A DNA stretch of 64,000 bases. Source: CAZOZZ01 sp965262425 (GTDB lineage Bacteria > Acidobacteriota > Terriglobia > 20CM-2-55-15). Under the pieces are notes generated by a model, which saw only the letters and a program-made list of their open reading frames with translations, did not search any database and had not been told where the DNA came from. Where the stretch lies: the NCBI GenBank assembly GCA_965262425.1, contig OZ253536.1, positions 4,402,001-4,466,000 of the forward strand, read 5' to 3'. This document shows positions 44,175 through 53,293 of the stretch, piece after piece. The translations under genes and the position numbers were made by a program. Positions within the stretch are counted from its first letter, which is position 1. Every line of letters starts with the position of its first letter.

Positions 44175-44933
44175 CTATCCATTCTCGGGGCGGGAGAGAA
44201 TAGTTGCTACGACATGGTCGCGGTTCATCCGAGCGATCCACTCGATGGAGATCTCCTTCGGGCAGGCGGCCTCGCACTCGCCGGTATTCGTGCACGCTCC
44301 GAACATCTCGTCGTCCATCGCAGTCACCATGCTCAGCACGCGGTCATGGCGTTCGGGCTGGCCCTGCGGCAGTAGCCCGAGGTGAGCCACTTTTGCTGCG
44401 GTGAACAGCGTCGCCGAGGCATTGGGACAGGCCGCCACGCAGGCGCCGCAACCGATGCACGACGCGGCGTCCATAGCCATCTCGGCCGTTTCCTTCGGAA
44501 TCGGTATGGCGTTGGCTTCCGGCGCACTGCCCGTCGACACCGAAATGTAGCCGCCGGCCGCGATAATCCGGTCCAGCGGGCGACGATCGACCACGAGGTC
44601 TTTGATGATCGGGAAAGCTCGGGCCCGCCACGGCTCGATCGTGATCTTGTCGCCGTCCTTGAACAGCCGCATGTGCAACTGGCAGGTCGTGGTGGCGGGT
44701 GATGGGCCGTGAGGGTGCCCGTCGATGACGACGCCGCACGTGCCGCAGATTCCCTCACGGCAGTCATGGTCGAAAGCAATCGGGTCCTCCGCCTTGAGGA
44801 TCAGATCTTCGTTGACGGCATCCAGCATTTCCAGGAACGACATGTCCGGGCTGACGTCCGTGGCGCTGTACGTCTGGAAGTTTCCGCGATGTCGCACGTC
44901 TTTCTGCCGCCACACTCGGAGGGTGAGATTCAC
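44175..44933 (-). CDS. sdhB: Succinate dehydrogenase iron-sulfur subunit
   Basis: A 252-residue subunit of the B. subtilis/Bacteroidota type. The [2Fe-2S] ligands are CREGICGTCG and TTTC (C58, C63, C66, C84); CIGCGACVAACP and CTNTGECEAACPKEI bind the other two clusters. The GTG at 44933 shares its first base with the last base of the sdhA stop (TAGTG) and has AGGAG just upstream. A longer in-frame extension would run inside sdhA and is rejected. It passes electrons from SdhA to the membrane cytochrome b. Confidence 0.94.
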   Translation of the reverse strand: MNLTLRVWRQKDVRHRGNFQTYSATDVSPDMSFLEMLDAVNEDLILKAEDPIAFDHDCREGICGTCGVVIDGHPHGPSPATTTCQLHMRLFKDGDKITIEPWRARAFPIIKDLVVDRRPLDRIIAAGGYISVSTGSAPEANAIPIPKETAEMAMDAASCIGCGACVAACPNASATLFTAAKVAHLGLLPQGQPERHDRVLSMVTAMDDEMFGACTNTGECEAACPKEISIEWIARMNRDHVVATILSRPENG

Positions 44934-46846
44934 TACTTGTAGCTCCTTTGTGTCGGTGTGACGAATTCGAACATCAGCGGCTCCTTGTGCAGTACGGGCG
45001 CACGGTCCTGTCCCTGGTACTCCCATGCTGAGATGTGGGAAAAGTCTTCGTCGTTGCGAAGGGCTTCGCCGTCGGATGTCTGGTGCTCTTCCCGGAAATG
45101 GCTGCCGCACGACTCGTCTCGTTCCAGCGCATCCCGGCACATCAGTTCCGCCAGTTCGAGGAAGTCGGCCACCCGCCCCGCCTTTTCCAGTGAAGGGTTC
45201 AGCTCTTCGTTGGCGCCGAGAACGCGGACGTCCTCCCAGAATTCCTGGCGCAGTGCGGGGATCTCCTCGAGCGCTTCCCTCAGACCCTGCTCGTTGCGGG
45301 ACATCCCGCAGAAATTCCACATGAGCTTTCCCAGTTTGCGATGAAACTGGTCGACAGTTCGTTTCCCGTCGATCGCAAGCAGTTTCCGGGTCCGCTCCTG
45401 CACGTCGTGCTCCACCCGCTTGAACTCTTCGTGGTCCTCCTTTACCGATTTATGGCCGGAGCTCGCCAGATAGTGGCCGATCGTGTAGGGAATGATGAAG
45501 TAGCCATCGGCCAGACCTTGCATCAAGGCGCTGGCCCCGAGTCTGTTAGCACCGTGATCGGAAAAGTTCGCCTCTCCGAGAACAAACAGGCCGGGTATGG
45601 TGCTCATCAGGTTGTAGTCCACCCAGAGCCCGCCCATGACGTAATGGACGGCGGGGTAGATGCGCATCGGCACCTGGTAGGGATCTTCGTCCGTGATCCG
45701 ACTGTACATGTCAAAAAGATTGCCGTAGCGCTCGCGGATGGTCTTCTCGCCGAGACGTTCGGACGCGGCCGCGAAGTCGAGATAGACTCCCAACCCGGTG
45801 GGGCCGACCCCCCGGCCGTCGTCGCAGATGGCTTTTGCAGCCCGAGAAGCGACATCGCGAGGGACGAGGTTTTCGAAACTCGGGTACCTGCGTTCGAGGT
45901 AGTAGTCGCGTTCGGCTTCGGGAATCTGGTTCGGACGTCTCGGGTCCCCCTTTTCCCGTGGTACCCAGATCCGACCGTCATTACGCAGCGACTCGCTCAT
46001 CAGGGTCAGCTTCGACTGATGCTCTCCCGACACGGGAATGCAGGTCGGATGGATCTGCGTGAACGAGGGATTGGCCAGCGCGGCGCCGTGCTTGTAGGCA
46101 CGCCAGATGGCCGTCGTGTTGCATCCTTTCGCGTTCGTAGACAGATGGTAGACGTTGCCGTAGCCCCCGGTGCAAAGGGCTACAGCGTCGGCCGCGTGAG
46201 ATTGGATTTCACCGGTGACCATATCGCGGGTGACGATACCTCGGGCGTGGCCGTCGACGACGACGAGATCCAGCATTTCGGTGCGCGAATTCATGGCCAC
46301 CCGGCCGGCGGCAATCTGACGCGACAAGGCCTGGTAAGCGCCCAGCAGCAACTGCTGGCCCGTCTGTCCCCGGGCATAGAAGGTCCGCGAGACCTGTGCC
46401 CCTCCGAAAGAACGGTTTGACAGAACGCCGCCATACTCGCGCGCAAAGGGCACCCCCTGTGCGACGCACTGGTCGATGATGTTCCGGCTGATCTGGGAGA
46501 GGCGGTGGACGTTCGCCTCACGGGATCTGTAGTCCCCTCCCTTGATCGTGTCGTAGAAGAGACGAAACACGCTGTCGCCGTCGTTCTGGTAGTTCTTCGC
46601 GGCGTTGATACCCCCCTGAGCCGCAATGCTGTGGGCGCGCCGTGGACTGTCCTGATAGCAGAAACATTGGATGTTGTATCCCAGTTCCGCCAGGGACGCG
46701 GCTGCCGCCGCTCCTGCCAGACCCGAGCCGACGACGATCACGTTGTACTTTCGCTTGTTTGCCGGGTTGATCAGCTTCAGTCGCGATCGATGGCGGTCCC
46801 ACTTTCTTTCGAGCGGGCCAGCCGGAGAGTTCGCACGAAGTTCCAT
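44933..46846 (-). CDS. sdhA: Succinate dehydrogenase flavoprotein subunit (B. subtilis/Bacteroidota type)
   Basis: A 637-residue flavoprotein. VVGSGLAGAAAAASL (38-52) binds FAD and H72 in RRAHSIAAQGGINAAKNY is the covalent flavin ligand; AQGG instead of AEGG marks this subtype. HPTCIPVSGEHQSKLTLMSESLRNDG and GANRLGASALMQGLADG are further subtype motifs. It oxidises succinate to fumarate at the cytoplasmic face. It abuts sdhC without a gap. The paralogue at 42301 is of the E. coli type, so the two flavoproteins are distant relatives, not a recent duplication. Confidence 0.95.
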   Translation of the reverse strand: MELRANSPAGPLERKWDRHRSRLKLINPANKRKYNVIVVGSGLAGAAAAASLAELGYNIQCFCYQDSPRRAHSIAAQGGINAAKNYQNDGDSVFRLFYDTIKGGDYRSREANVHRLSQISRNIIDQCVAQGVPFAREYGGVLSNRSFGGAQVSRTFYARGQTGQQLLLGAYQALSRQIAAGRVAMNSRTEMLDLVVVDGHARGIVTRDMVTGEIQSHAADAVALCTGGYGNVYHLSTNAKGCNTTAIWRAYKHGAALANPSFTQIHPTCIPVSGEHQSKLTLMSESLRNDGRIWVPREKGDPRRPNQIPEAERDYYLERRYPSFENLVPRDVASRAAKAICDDGRGVGPTGLGVYLDFAAASERLGEKTIRERYGNLFDMYSRITDEDPYQVPMRIYPAVHYVMGGLWVDYNLMSTIPGLFVLGEANFSDHGANRLGASALMQGLADGYFIIPYTIGHYLASSGHKSVKEDHEEFKRVEHDVQERTRKLLAIDGKRTVDQFHRKLGKLMWNFCGMSRNEQGLREALEEIPALRQEFWEDVRVLGANEELNPSLEKAGRVADFLELAELMCRDALERDESCGSHFREEHQTSDGEALRNDEDFSHISAWEYQGQDRAPVLHKEPLMFEFVTPTQRSYK

Positions 46847-47512
46847 TTAGCTGACGACTCCGATTAGTACGGCAAGGGGGATTGAAACGTAGCCCGCTAC
46901 GATCAGAGAGCTGAGGATCAAAGCACTCCGCTGAATCATCGCCTCATACTTGGGGTGATTCAGACCGACGGATTGAAACATGCTCCAGACGCCGTGAGCA
47001 ATATGGAGCCCAAGGCTCGAGACGGCCACGATGTAGAAAAGCGCGACGGGCCATTGCTGGAATCCGCTCACGACGTTCGCGTACACTGCTTCCGGACGGA
47101 AGTCCGGCTGCGACGGATGAACGGTTCCCACCGTGAAATGCAGCAGGTGGTAGATGACGAACAGACCGATTATGGGTCCGCTCCAGACCATCGTGCGTGC
47201 AGCGTAGCTGGCCTCTTCGTACTTGTGGAGTCGGTAGGCGATCGGCCGCGCGGAGCGATTCCGGATCGTCAATTGCGTAGCGGCAAGAATATGCAGGCCG
47301 ACCGCTGCCAGCAAGGTGATCCGGGTGGTCCAGAGTACCTCCGGCTTTTCCTTCAGGAATCTCGCGTAGGAGTCCAGTACTTCGGGACCGGCGAATATCT
47401 GGAGGTTTCCGATGAGATGGCCGATGATGAATCCGAAAAGGATCAGCCCGGACACGGCCATGACGATCTTCTTGCCGACCGACGAGCTATAGGGGTGCAG
47501 CATCCAGTGCAT
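46847..47512 (-). CDS. sdhC: Succinate dehydrogenase cytochrome b subunit
   Basis: A 221-residue five-helix membrane protein of the single-anchor, diheme type. SSVGKKIVMAVSGLILFGFIIGHLIGN is the conserved helix I (residues 10-36) with a heme-ligand His. Further His lie in VGLHILAATQL, IYHLLHFTVG and LGLHIAHGVWSMFQ. It binds two hemes b and a quinone. I start at ATG 47512, 5 bp after the TPR-like gene stop; ATG 47503 is an alternative. Gene order C-A-B is that of B. subtilis and Bacteroidota. Confidence 0.93.
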   Translation of the reverse strand: MHWMLHPYSSSVGKKIVMAVSGLILFGFIIGHLIGNLQIFAGPEVLDSYARFLKEKPEVLWTTRITLLAAVGLHILAATQLTIRNRSARPIAYRLHKYEEASYAARTMVWSGPIIGLFVIYHLLHFTVGTVHPSQPDFRPEAVYANVVSGFQQWPVALFYIVAVSSLGLHIAHGVWSMFQSVGLNHPKYEAMIQRSALILSSLIVAGYVSIPLAVLIGVVS

Positions 47513-47517
47513 CGTGC

Positions 47518-48018
47518 CTATTCCAGGAACGAGGGCGATGTGTCTTCGGCGGAGGGTTCGAGATCGTGTTCCACGATAGTCCGGGCGCACGCATTCCAGC
47601 GCAGCACGGCGTCGTCGTTACCCGACGGCCGAATCTGTTCGGACTTCTCATACCAGCCCATGGCCTGCCGAAGCCAGTCGTAGGCGACGTCACCGGACCC
47701 TTCCGAGCCCTGTTTGAGGTGGGCTCTGCCCCGCCTCTCGTAGATGATGCCTGTATAGTAGGTCCTCTGGTACTCGTCTTCGAGCCGAGGCAGCAACTCT
47801 CGAGCCCGAGTGTAAGTCGCTCGTTCCATGTGCGTGAACTCATCCGTAAGTGCGAGCAAGAGTACGACGATCGCTTCCTGGTCGTCGGGTTTGATGCGCA
47901 GAACGTCGAGGCAGATACTCTCCGCCTGCTCAGGCTCGTTCAGCAGACGGTAGTTCTTCGCACGTTCGAGTGCCCGGGGAATGGTCTCGGAGGATAGCGG
48001 CTTGAATTGGAATTCCAT
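47518..48018 (-). CDS. TPR-like protein heading the sdhCAB operon
   Basis: A 166-residue soluble helical protein. IPRALERAKNYRLLNEPEQAESICLDVL (residues 14-41) and RTYYTGIIYERRGRAHLKQG are TPR-like helical pairs, and AYDWLRQAMGWYEKSEQIRPSG is a third. No catalytic residues or signal peptide. Position as first gene before sdhC suggests a role in assembly or regulation of the dehydrogenase, which is inference. I start at ATG 48018 (MEFQFKPL); an ATG 8 codons upstream is possible. Confidence 0.75.
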   Translation of the reverse strand: MEFQFKPLSSETIPRALERAKNYRLLNEPEQAESICLDVLRIKPDDQEAIVVLLLALTDEFTHMERATYTRARELLPRLEDEYQRTYYTGIIYERRGRAHLKQGSEGSGDVAYDWLRQAMGWYEKSEQIRPSGNDDAVLRWNACARTIVEHDLEPSAEDTSPSFLE

Positions 48019-48035
48019 GAGCTTCTGCCACACGC

Positions 48036-48064
48036 ATTTCACAGGGTCGCGTCGGGTTTGTCAA
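48036..48064 (-). promoter_or_regulatory. Sigma-70-type promoter of the TPR-sdhCAB operon
   Basis: A perfect TTGACA (48064-48059) is followed after 17 bp by TGAAAT (48041-48036) on the minus strand, 18 bp before the first ATG. The -10 box is weak, so the promoter may be regulated. Confidence 0.55.
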
Positions 48065-48103
48065 CACACCAATGCGCGGACAGGCCTGTGATTGTGGACA
48101 ACC

Positions 48104-48126
48104 AGTGGTCCCCGCCAGAGATAACG
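48104..48126. repeat. Degenerate single end of the IS630-related MITE
   Basis: AGTGGTCCCCGCCAGA is identical to the MITE end at 62698 and continues with GATAACG in place of TATAGCG. No partner end is visible up to 48353. The remainder of the 335 bp gap 48019-48353 holds only the sdh promoter and no recognisable gene. Confidence 0.6.
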
Positions 48127-48353
48127 TGACTCATTCAGTTGACGTCCATCGGTGAGACCATCGGAGCCATTCGCGACGGCGGGTTCCTTGACTCCTTCCC
48201 CTGAACGACACTCCATTCTCTCGGATTGGTTGCACGGTTGCAGACTATCATTACAGTTCTCAAAATGAGCAGCACCGGATTTTCCACTGGCGCCCTGCCG
48301 ATTATCAATTACCATTTAGCACATTGCCGAAGCTATCGATCGGCGTTCAGCAT

Positions 48354-50324
48354 ATGACCAAACTGCGACTCGGTATTGATACGGGAGGTACTTTCACGGA
48401 CTTCGTCCTGATCCGGGATGGCCGGATCGAGGTCTTCAAGGAGCTTTCGACCCCCGGGCGGCCGGATGAAGCCATCCTGGCCGGCCTCGGACGCCCTGGC
48501 TCGGAGCCTCCCGGTGAGATCATCCACGGGTCCACGGTCGCGACGAACGCGCTGCTGGAGCGGAAGGGTGCGCGGACCGCCCTGATCACAACCGCCGGCT
48601 TTGAGGACGTCCTGGTGATCGGAAGGCAGACCCGGCGGGATTTGTACAACATCTTCACGACGCGGCCGGACCCTTTGATTCCAGCGACGCTTCGGCTGGG
48701 CGTCAACGAACGGATCCTCTACGACGGATCTGTGGAAAAGGAGATCGTTCCCGAAGAACTCCTGAAGCTGACCCGACGGCTTCGCCGCGGCAGAGTGGAA
48801 TCGGTTGCGGTTTCGCTTCTCTTTTCGTTTGCCAATCCGTCACATGAGGAGAAGGTCGCCGAGGCGCTGGGAGAACTCGGGGTGCCGGTCTCGTTGTCGT
48901 CGTCGATACTTCCCGAGTACCGGGAGTACGAGAGAACCTCGACGACCACCATCAACGCCTATCTTGCGCCTCTGATGAGTCGATATCTCGGCCGGCTGCA
49001 AGAGAAAGTTTCGCACTGTCCCTTGAGCGTGATGCAGTCGAATGGTGGCGCCGTTCGAGCCCGGACGGCCATGGCCGCCCCGATCAAAACAATCCTTTCC
49101 GGTCCCGCGGGCGGCGTTGTCGGGGCTTTCTTTCTTGCCCAGCAGAGTGGCCATCCGAAGATCATCACCTTCGACATGGGGGGTACGTCGACCGATGTCT
49201 CGCTCTGCGACGGCCAAATCCGGGTTACCCATGAGAGTCAGGTGGACGGAATGCCGATCGGCATTCCCATGATGGACATTCACACGGTGGGGGCCGGAGG
49301 AGGGTCCATCGCCGATCTCGACGCGGGTGGTGCGTTGAAGGTGGGACCCGAGAGCGCCGGGGCCGATCCCGGCCCGATCTGCTACGGACACGGAGAGTCG
49401 CTTACCGTCACGGATGCGAACGTCATACTGGGCCGTCTCCGCCCCAGGTTCTTTCTGGGCGGCGCGATGTCTTTGACCCCCCAGAAGATCGAACCCAGCG
49501 TTCGAAGGCTCCCCTGGACCCGGGACTGGCCGAGCCTGGAGAGCCTGGCCAGGGGCGTGATCGACGTCGTCAACAGCAACATGGAACAGGCCATCCGGCT
49601 GATCTCAGTCGAGCGCGGCCACGACCCCCGAGATTTTGGCCTGATGTGTTTCGGCGGTGCGGGGGCACTCCACGCAGCCAGCCTCGCCGAGGGGCTGGGT
49701 ATACCCCGTGTGATCGTCCCGCCGCATCCGGGAGCGCTATCGGCTCTCGGCCTGTTGTTATCCGATGTCCGGAAGGACTATTCACACACGCTGCTGGGGA
49801 CCGCAAAGATTACCAGGACGAAGATCAGGAAGTGTTTTGCCGAGTTGCATCGCAGGGGCGTTGGGGATCTTGCCCGGGAGGGTTTCAAGCGTGGCCAGAT
49901 CACGACGTTGGATTTCCTGGATGTCCGCTACGTGGGTCAGTCCTACGAACTGACAATTCCTTACTCCGATGAGTGGCTCGAAACGTTCCATAGCGCCCAC
50001 GATCAGCGGTACGGACATTCCAGTTCGGAAAGTCCCGTCGAAGTTGTCAGCGCCCGGTCGACGCTTCTCGGGCGTACCGAGAAACCCCGCCTTCGAAGGG
50101 CGGTTAAGAAAGCGCCGCGGCCAAAGGCACTTGAAACCGGCAAGGTCTGGTTTGACGAGGGGTGGGAGCGGACGCCCGTTTATGACCGCTTGGACATGGG
50201 CTTTGGAAACGTTGTCCAGGGTCCGGCCGTGATCGGGGAGTATAGTTCTACGACTCTGGTTCCTCCGCGTTTCCGCTGCGAGGTAGATCGGCACCTGAAC
50301 CTGGTCTTATCGCCCAGACGTTAA
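48354..50324 (+). CDS. hyuA: Hydantoinase/oxoprolinase family protein, subunit A
   Basis: A 656-residue ATP-dependent amidohydrolase subunit. LRLGIDTGGTFTDFVLIRDG at the N-terminus is the ATPase phosphate-1 motif of the HyuA fold. HGSTVATNALLERKG, NSMEQAIRLISVERGHDPRDF-like and MGGTSTDVSLCDG segments are diagnostic. With HyuB it hydrolyses a cyclic amide such as N-methylhydantoin or 5-oxoproline at the expense of ATP; acetone carboxylase is a relative but needs a third subunit that is missing here. ATG 48354 was chosen over an in-frame TTG ten codons upstream. hyuB follows after 16 bp. Confidence 0.9.
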   Translation: MTKLRLGIDTGGTFTDFVLIRDGRIEVFKELSTPGRPDEAILAGLGRPGSEPPGEIIHGSTVATNALLERKGARTALITTAGFEDVLVIGRQTRRDLYNIFTTRPDPLIPATLRLGVNERILYDGSVEKEIVPEELLKLTRRLRRGRVESVAVSLLFSFANPSHEEKVAEALGELGVPVSLSSSILPEYREYERTSTTTINAYLAPLMSRYLGRLQEKVSHCPLSVMQSNGGAVRARTAMAAPIKTILSGPAGGVVGAFFLAQQSGHPKIITFDMGGTSTDVSLCDGQIRVTHESQVDGMPIGIPMMDIHTVGAGGGSIADLDAGGALKVGPESAGADPGPICYGHGESLTVTDANVILGRLRPRFFLGGAMSLTPQKIEPSVRRLPWTRDWPSLESLARGVIDVVNSNMEQAIRLISVERGHDPRDFGLMCFGGAGALHAASLAEGLGIPRVIVPPHPGALSALGLLLSDVRKDYSHTLLGTAKITRTKIRKCFAELHRRGVGDLAREGFKRGQITTLDFLDVRYVGQSYELTIPYSDEWLETFHSAHDQRYGHSSSESPVEVVSARSTLLGRTEKPRLRRAVKKAPRPKALETGKVWFDEGWERTPVYDRLDMGFGNVVQGPAVIGEYSSTTLVPPRFRCEVDRHLNLVLSPRR

Positions 50325-50340
50325 GGGTGGAGTAGCAAAC

Positions 50341-51909
50341 ATGGCTTTCGATCCGGTAAAACTACAGATTTTCAAGAGTCTCTTCCACTCGATTGCCGAG
50401 GAAATGGGCGCCACGCTCAAGCGCACCGCCTACTCGCCCAACATCAAGGAACGTCGGGACTACTCCTGTGCGATTTTCGACGAGCAGGCACGTATGATCG
50501 CTCAAGGCGACCACATGCCGGTCCATCTGGGATCGATGCCGCTTTCGGTCGCCGCGGCGCTCGAAAGCCGGACGATCGGGCCCGGAGACATGGTGCTCTT
50601 GAACGATCCCTACAAAGGTGGAACGCATCTTCCCGACCTCACGCTGGTCTCGGGTGTGTTTCGAGGCTCCCGCCTCCTGTTTTATGTCGCAACCCGTGCC
50701 CATCATTCAGACATAGGCGGTATGTCGCCGGGATCGATGCCATTGGCCGTGGAAATTTATCAGGAAGGATTGCGGATACCCCCGGTTCTTGTGATGAAAA
50801 ACGGGCGTCTCAACCGCGAAGTGTGGGATCTGGTGCTGTACAACGTTCGAACTCCGGATGAGCGGGAGGGAGACCTCGCGGCCATGCTTGGCGCCAACCG
50901 CACGGGCGAGCGCCGATTGTTGGAAATCGTCGAGAAATATCGTCTCCCGGAAGTGCAACGGTATATCGAAGAGTTGCTCGATTACACCGAACGTATGACC
51001 CGCCATGTCATCTCGACGATTCCAGATGGCACATACAAGGCCGAAGACGTCATGGACAACGATGGCATCGGCGATGGACCGGTGACGATCCGTGTCCGGA
51101 TCCGAATTCGCGGCAGCGATGCGCGGATTGATTTCCGAACTTCCGATCCCCAGGCTGCGGGCAGCATCAACGCGGTTTACGCAATCACCGCATCCGTCGT
51201 ATTTTACGTGTTCCGGACTCTGGTCGGCGTTTCGATACCTTCCACAGCGGGTGGGATGCGGCCGCTCGAGATTATTGCCCCCGAAGGGACCATCGTGAAT
51301 GCGCTCCCACCAGCCGCGGTCTGCGGCGGCAACGTGGAAACCTCTCAGCGCATCGTCGACGTTCTGTACCGGTGTCTGGCTCGAGCCATTCCCGGGACTA
51401 TTCCGGCTGCCAGCCAGGGGACGATGAACAACGTCACATTCGGGGGTACCGATCCTCGAACCGGCAAGACGTTCGCGTACTACGAAACGATCGCCGGGGG
51501 CATGGGCGCCCGGCCGACCATGGACGGAATATCCGGTGTGCACACCCATATGACCAATTCCCTGAACACTCCCGTGGAAGTGATGGAGTACGCCTATCCG
51601 ATTCGTATCGAGCGTTACGCGATCCGGCGACGTTCCGGGGGCGCCGGCAAATGGAAGGGCGGTGACGGCGTGGTGCGAGAGATGCGATTTCTGGCACGCG
51701 CCGAGCTTACGGTGTTGTCGGAACGCCGCCGGTTCCGACCTTACGGACTGTGCGGTGGCTCCCCGGGATCGGCCGGGCGGAACCGTATTACCCGCGCGGA
51801 CGGACGCGTGGACCGGTTCGACTCGAAGTTCACAGCCTCGGTATCGCCCGGCGACGTTTTGACGATCGAAACACCCGGTGGAGGTGGCTGGGGGTCACCG
51901 CCACACTAA
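50341..51909 (+). CDS. hyuB: Hydantoinase/oxoprolinase family protein, subunit B
   Basis: A 522-residue partner of HyuA. FKSLFHSIAEEMGATLKRTAYSPNIKERRD (residues 11-40), ARMIAQGDHMPVHLGSMP and HHSDIGGMSPGSMP are the invariant HyuB motifs, including metal-binding His/Asp. FYETIAGGMGARPTMDG and the C-terminal GGGGWGSPP are also typical. AAGGAGT-like GGTGGAGTA precedes the ATG. The TAA stop is at the same time the left TAA target repeat of the MITE at 51910, so the insertion lies exactly at the gene end. Confidence 0.92.
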   Translation: MAFDPVKLQIFKSLFHSIAEEMGATLKRTAYSPNIKERRDYSCAIFDEQARMIAQGDHMPVHLGSMPLSVAAALESRTIGPGDMVLLNDPYKGGTHLPDLTLVSGVFRGSRLLFYVATRAHHSDIGGMSPGSMPLAVEIYQEGLRIPPVLVMKNGRLNREVWDLVLYNVRTPDEREGDLAAMLGANRTGERRLLEIVEKYRLPEVQRYIEELLDYTERMTRHVISTIPDGTYKAEDVMDNDGIGDGPVTIRVRIRIRGSDARIDFRTSDPQAAGSINAVYAITASVVFYVFRTLVGVSIPSTAGGMRPLEIIAPEGTIVNALPPAAVCGGNVETSQRIVDVLYRCLARAIPGTIPAASQGTMNNVTFGGTDPRTGKTFAYYETIAGGMGARPTMDGISGVHTHMTNSLNTPVEVMEYAYPIRIERYAIRRRSGGAGKWKGGDGVVREMRFLARAELTVLSERRRFRPYGLCGGSPGSAGRNRITRADGRVDRFDSKFTASVSPGDVLTIETPGGGGWGSPPH

Positions 51910-52087
51910 GGGTCCGCTCAAGAATAGCTTCACAGAATTGGCGCCCAGATTTGCGTCAGATTCGGTCGCGACCGATTGAGCAGACCGGAGGAATAGCTCG
52001 GCTATTTCGAGGATCTGCGATTGAGGAGCGTCCGAAGATGGCGTGAAGATGGGATGCCAAAATGTGAAGTTATTCTTGAGCGGGCCC
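51910..52087. mobile_element. 178 bp MITE with GGGCCCGCTCAAGAATAA ends
   Basis: The left end GGGTCCGCTCAAGAATAGC and the right end, read inversely, GGGCCCGCTCAAGAATAAC continue as TTCACA; 25 bp arms with 2 mismatches. TAA flanks both sides (51907-51909, 52088-52090). The interior has no ORF. A 31 bp minimal copy is at 19402. No autonomous partner is in the window. Confidence 0.75.
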
Positions 52088-52137
52088 TAAGGGAAAAATG
52101 AAATCACGGCCCAGGCTGACTCGTAAAACCGTTCTCC

Positions 52138-53293
52138 TAGTGTAGTCCGCCAGAATTAATGAGATGTAAGTGCTTGTCCAACGTCTGATATAGATATGAG
52201 GAAAGCACCGAGGGTTGATCTTGATGTTCAGGTACGAAAGGAACTGGAACGACTGAGGCGAAGCCGTAGTACATCGGTACGGTTGGCGGAACGATCCCAA
52301 ATTGTGTTGCTGGCGGCTGAGAGTCTGAGGAACGAGGAGATTGCAGCACGGCTGAAGATGACGCTTCAGAAGGTTGGCCGATGGCGTGCTCGTTTCGCCA
52401 AACATGGATTGGGAGGCATTGAGAAGGACGCGCCGCGAAGCGGCCGGATTCCCTCCATCAGCGCACGGAAGCGGGCCCGGATTGTAAAGAAGACGATTGA
52501 AGAGAAGCCCCCAAACGCCACGCATTGGAGCCGTACCTCGATGGCAAAGGCGACCGGAGTCAGTGATTCGACGGTCGGGAGAATATGGCGGGCCCATGGC
52601 CTGAAGCCACACCTGTCAGGAACCTTCAAGCTGTCCAACGACAAACAATTTGCCGAGAAGCTGGAGGATGTGGTCGGTCTGTATCTGAACCCACCGGAAA
52701 ACGCCATCGTCTTGTCCTGTGATGAGAAGAGCCAGATGCAGGCACTGGACCGCACCCAGCCCGGGTTACCGCTGAAGAAGGGGCGGTGTGGCACCTTGAC
52801 CCACGACTACAAACGCAACGGAACCACCACGATGTTCGCCGCGCTCAATACCCTGGACGGCTCTGTGATCGGGACTTGCATGCCGAAGCATCGGCATCAG
52901 GAATGGATTCGGTTTCTCAATCAGATCAAACGCTCCGTGCCTAAAGACAAGCAGATCCACATAATCTGTGACAACTATGCGACCCACAAGCATCAGAAAG
53001 TTGTCGACTGGCACAAGCGCAACCCGCGCTTTCATGTGCACTTCACACCGACCAGTGCGTCGTGGCTGAATATGGTCGAACGTTTCTTCCGGGATCTTTC
53101 AGAGCAACGGCTTCGGCGCGGAGTTTTCCATTCGGTTCCAGAGTTAATCCAGGCCGTTGAGGACTATGTCGACGGTCACAATCAGAGCCCTAAGCCGTTC
53201 ATCTGGACCGCGCAGGCTTCCGATATTCTTGAGAAAGTCCGACGCGCTCGAAAGAATCTGGTTAAAGTGCACTCTGTTTGACGGGGACCACTA
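52138..53293 (+). mobile_element. IS630-type insertion sequence, copy 2
   Basis: 1156 bp bounded by TAGTGTAGTCCGCCA (52138-52152) and TGACGGGGACCACTA (53279-53293), inserted at a TA inside a YdcF-like gene. Host sequence on both sides rejoins to an open frame, which confirms the boundaries. Confidence 0.9.
52196..53281 (+). CDS. IS630 family transposase
   Basis: A 361-residue intact DDE transposase, the twin of that at 27623. Catalytic residues are at the same places: D176 (LSCDEKSQ), D259 (IICDNYATH) and E295 (SWLNMVERFF). The helix-turn-helix part differs by some 30 residues from the other copy while residues 145-330 are almost identical. The stop TGA is the start of the right inverted repeat. 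The ATG at 52196 lies 58 bp inside the left end. Confidence 0.93.
   Translation: MRKAPRVDLDVQVRKELERLRRSRSTSVRLAERSQIVLLAAESLRNEEIAARLKMTLQKVGRWRARFAKHGLGGIEKDAPRSGRIPSISARKRARIVKKTIEEKPPNATHWSRTSMAKATGVSDSTVGRIWRAHGLKPHLSGTFKLSNDKQFAEKLEDVVGLYLNPPENAIVLSCDEKSQMQALDRTQPGLPLKKGRCGTLTHDYKRNGTTTMFAALNTLDGSVIGTCMPKHRHQEWIRFLNQIKRSVPKDKQIHIICDNYATHKHQKVVDWHKRNPRFHVHFTPTSASWLNMVERFFRDLSEQRLRRGVFHSVPELIQAVEDYVDGHNQSPKPFIWTAQASDILEKVRRARKNLVKVHSV

Noticed and set aside
48354..51909. hyuA-hyuB considered as acetone carboxylase
   Set aside because: Acetone carboxylase needs a third small zinc-binding subunit (gamma), which is not encoded here.
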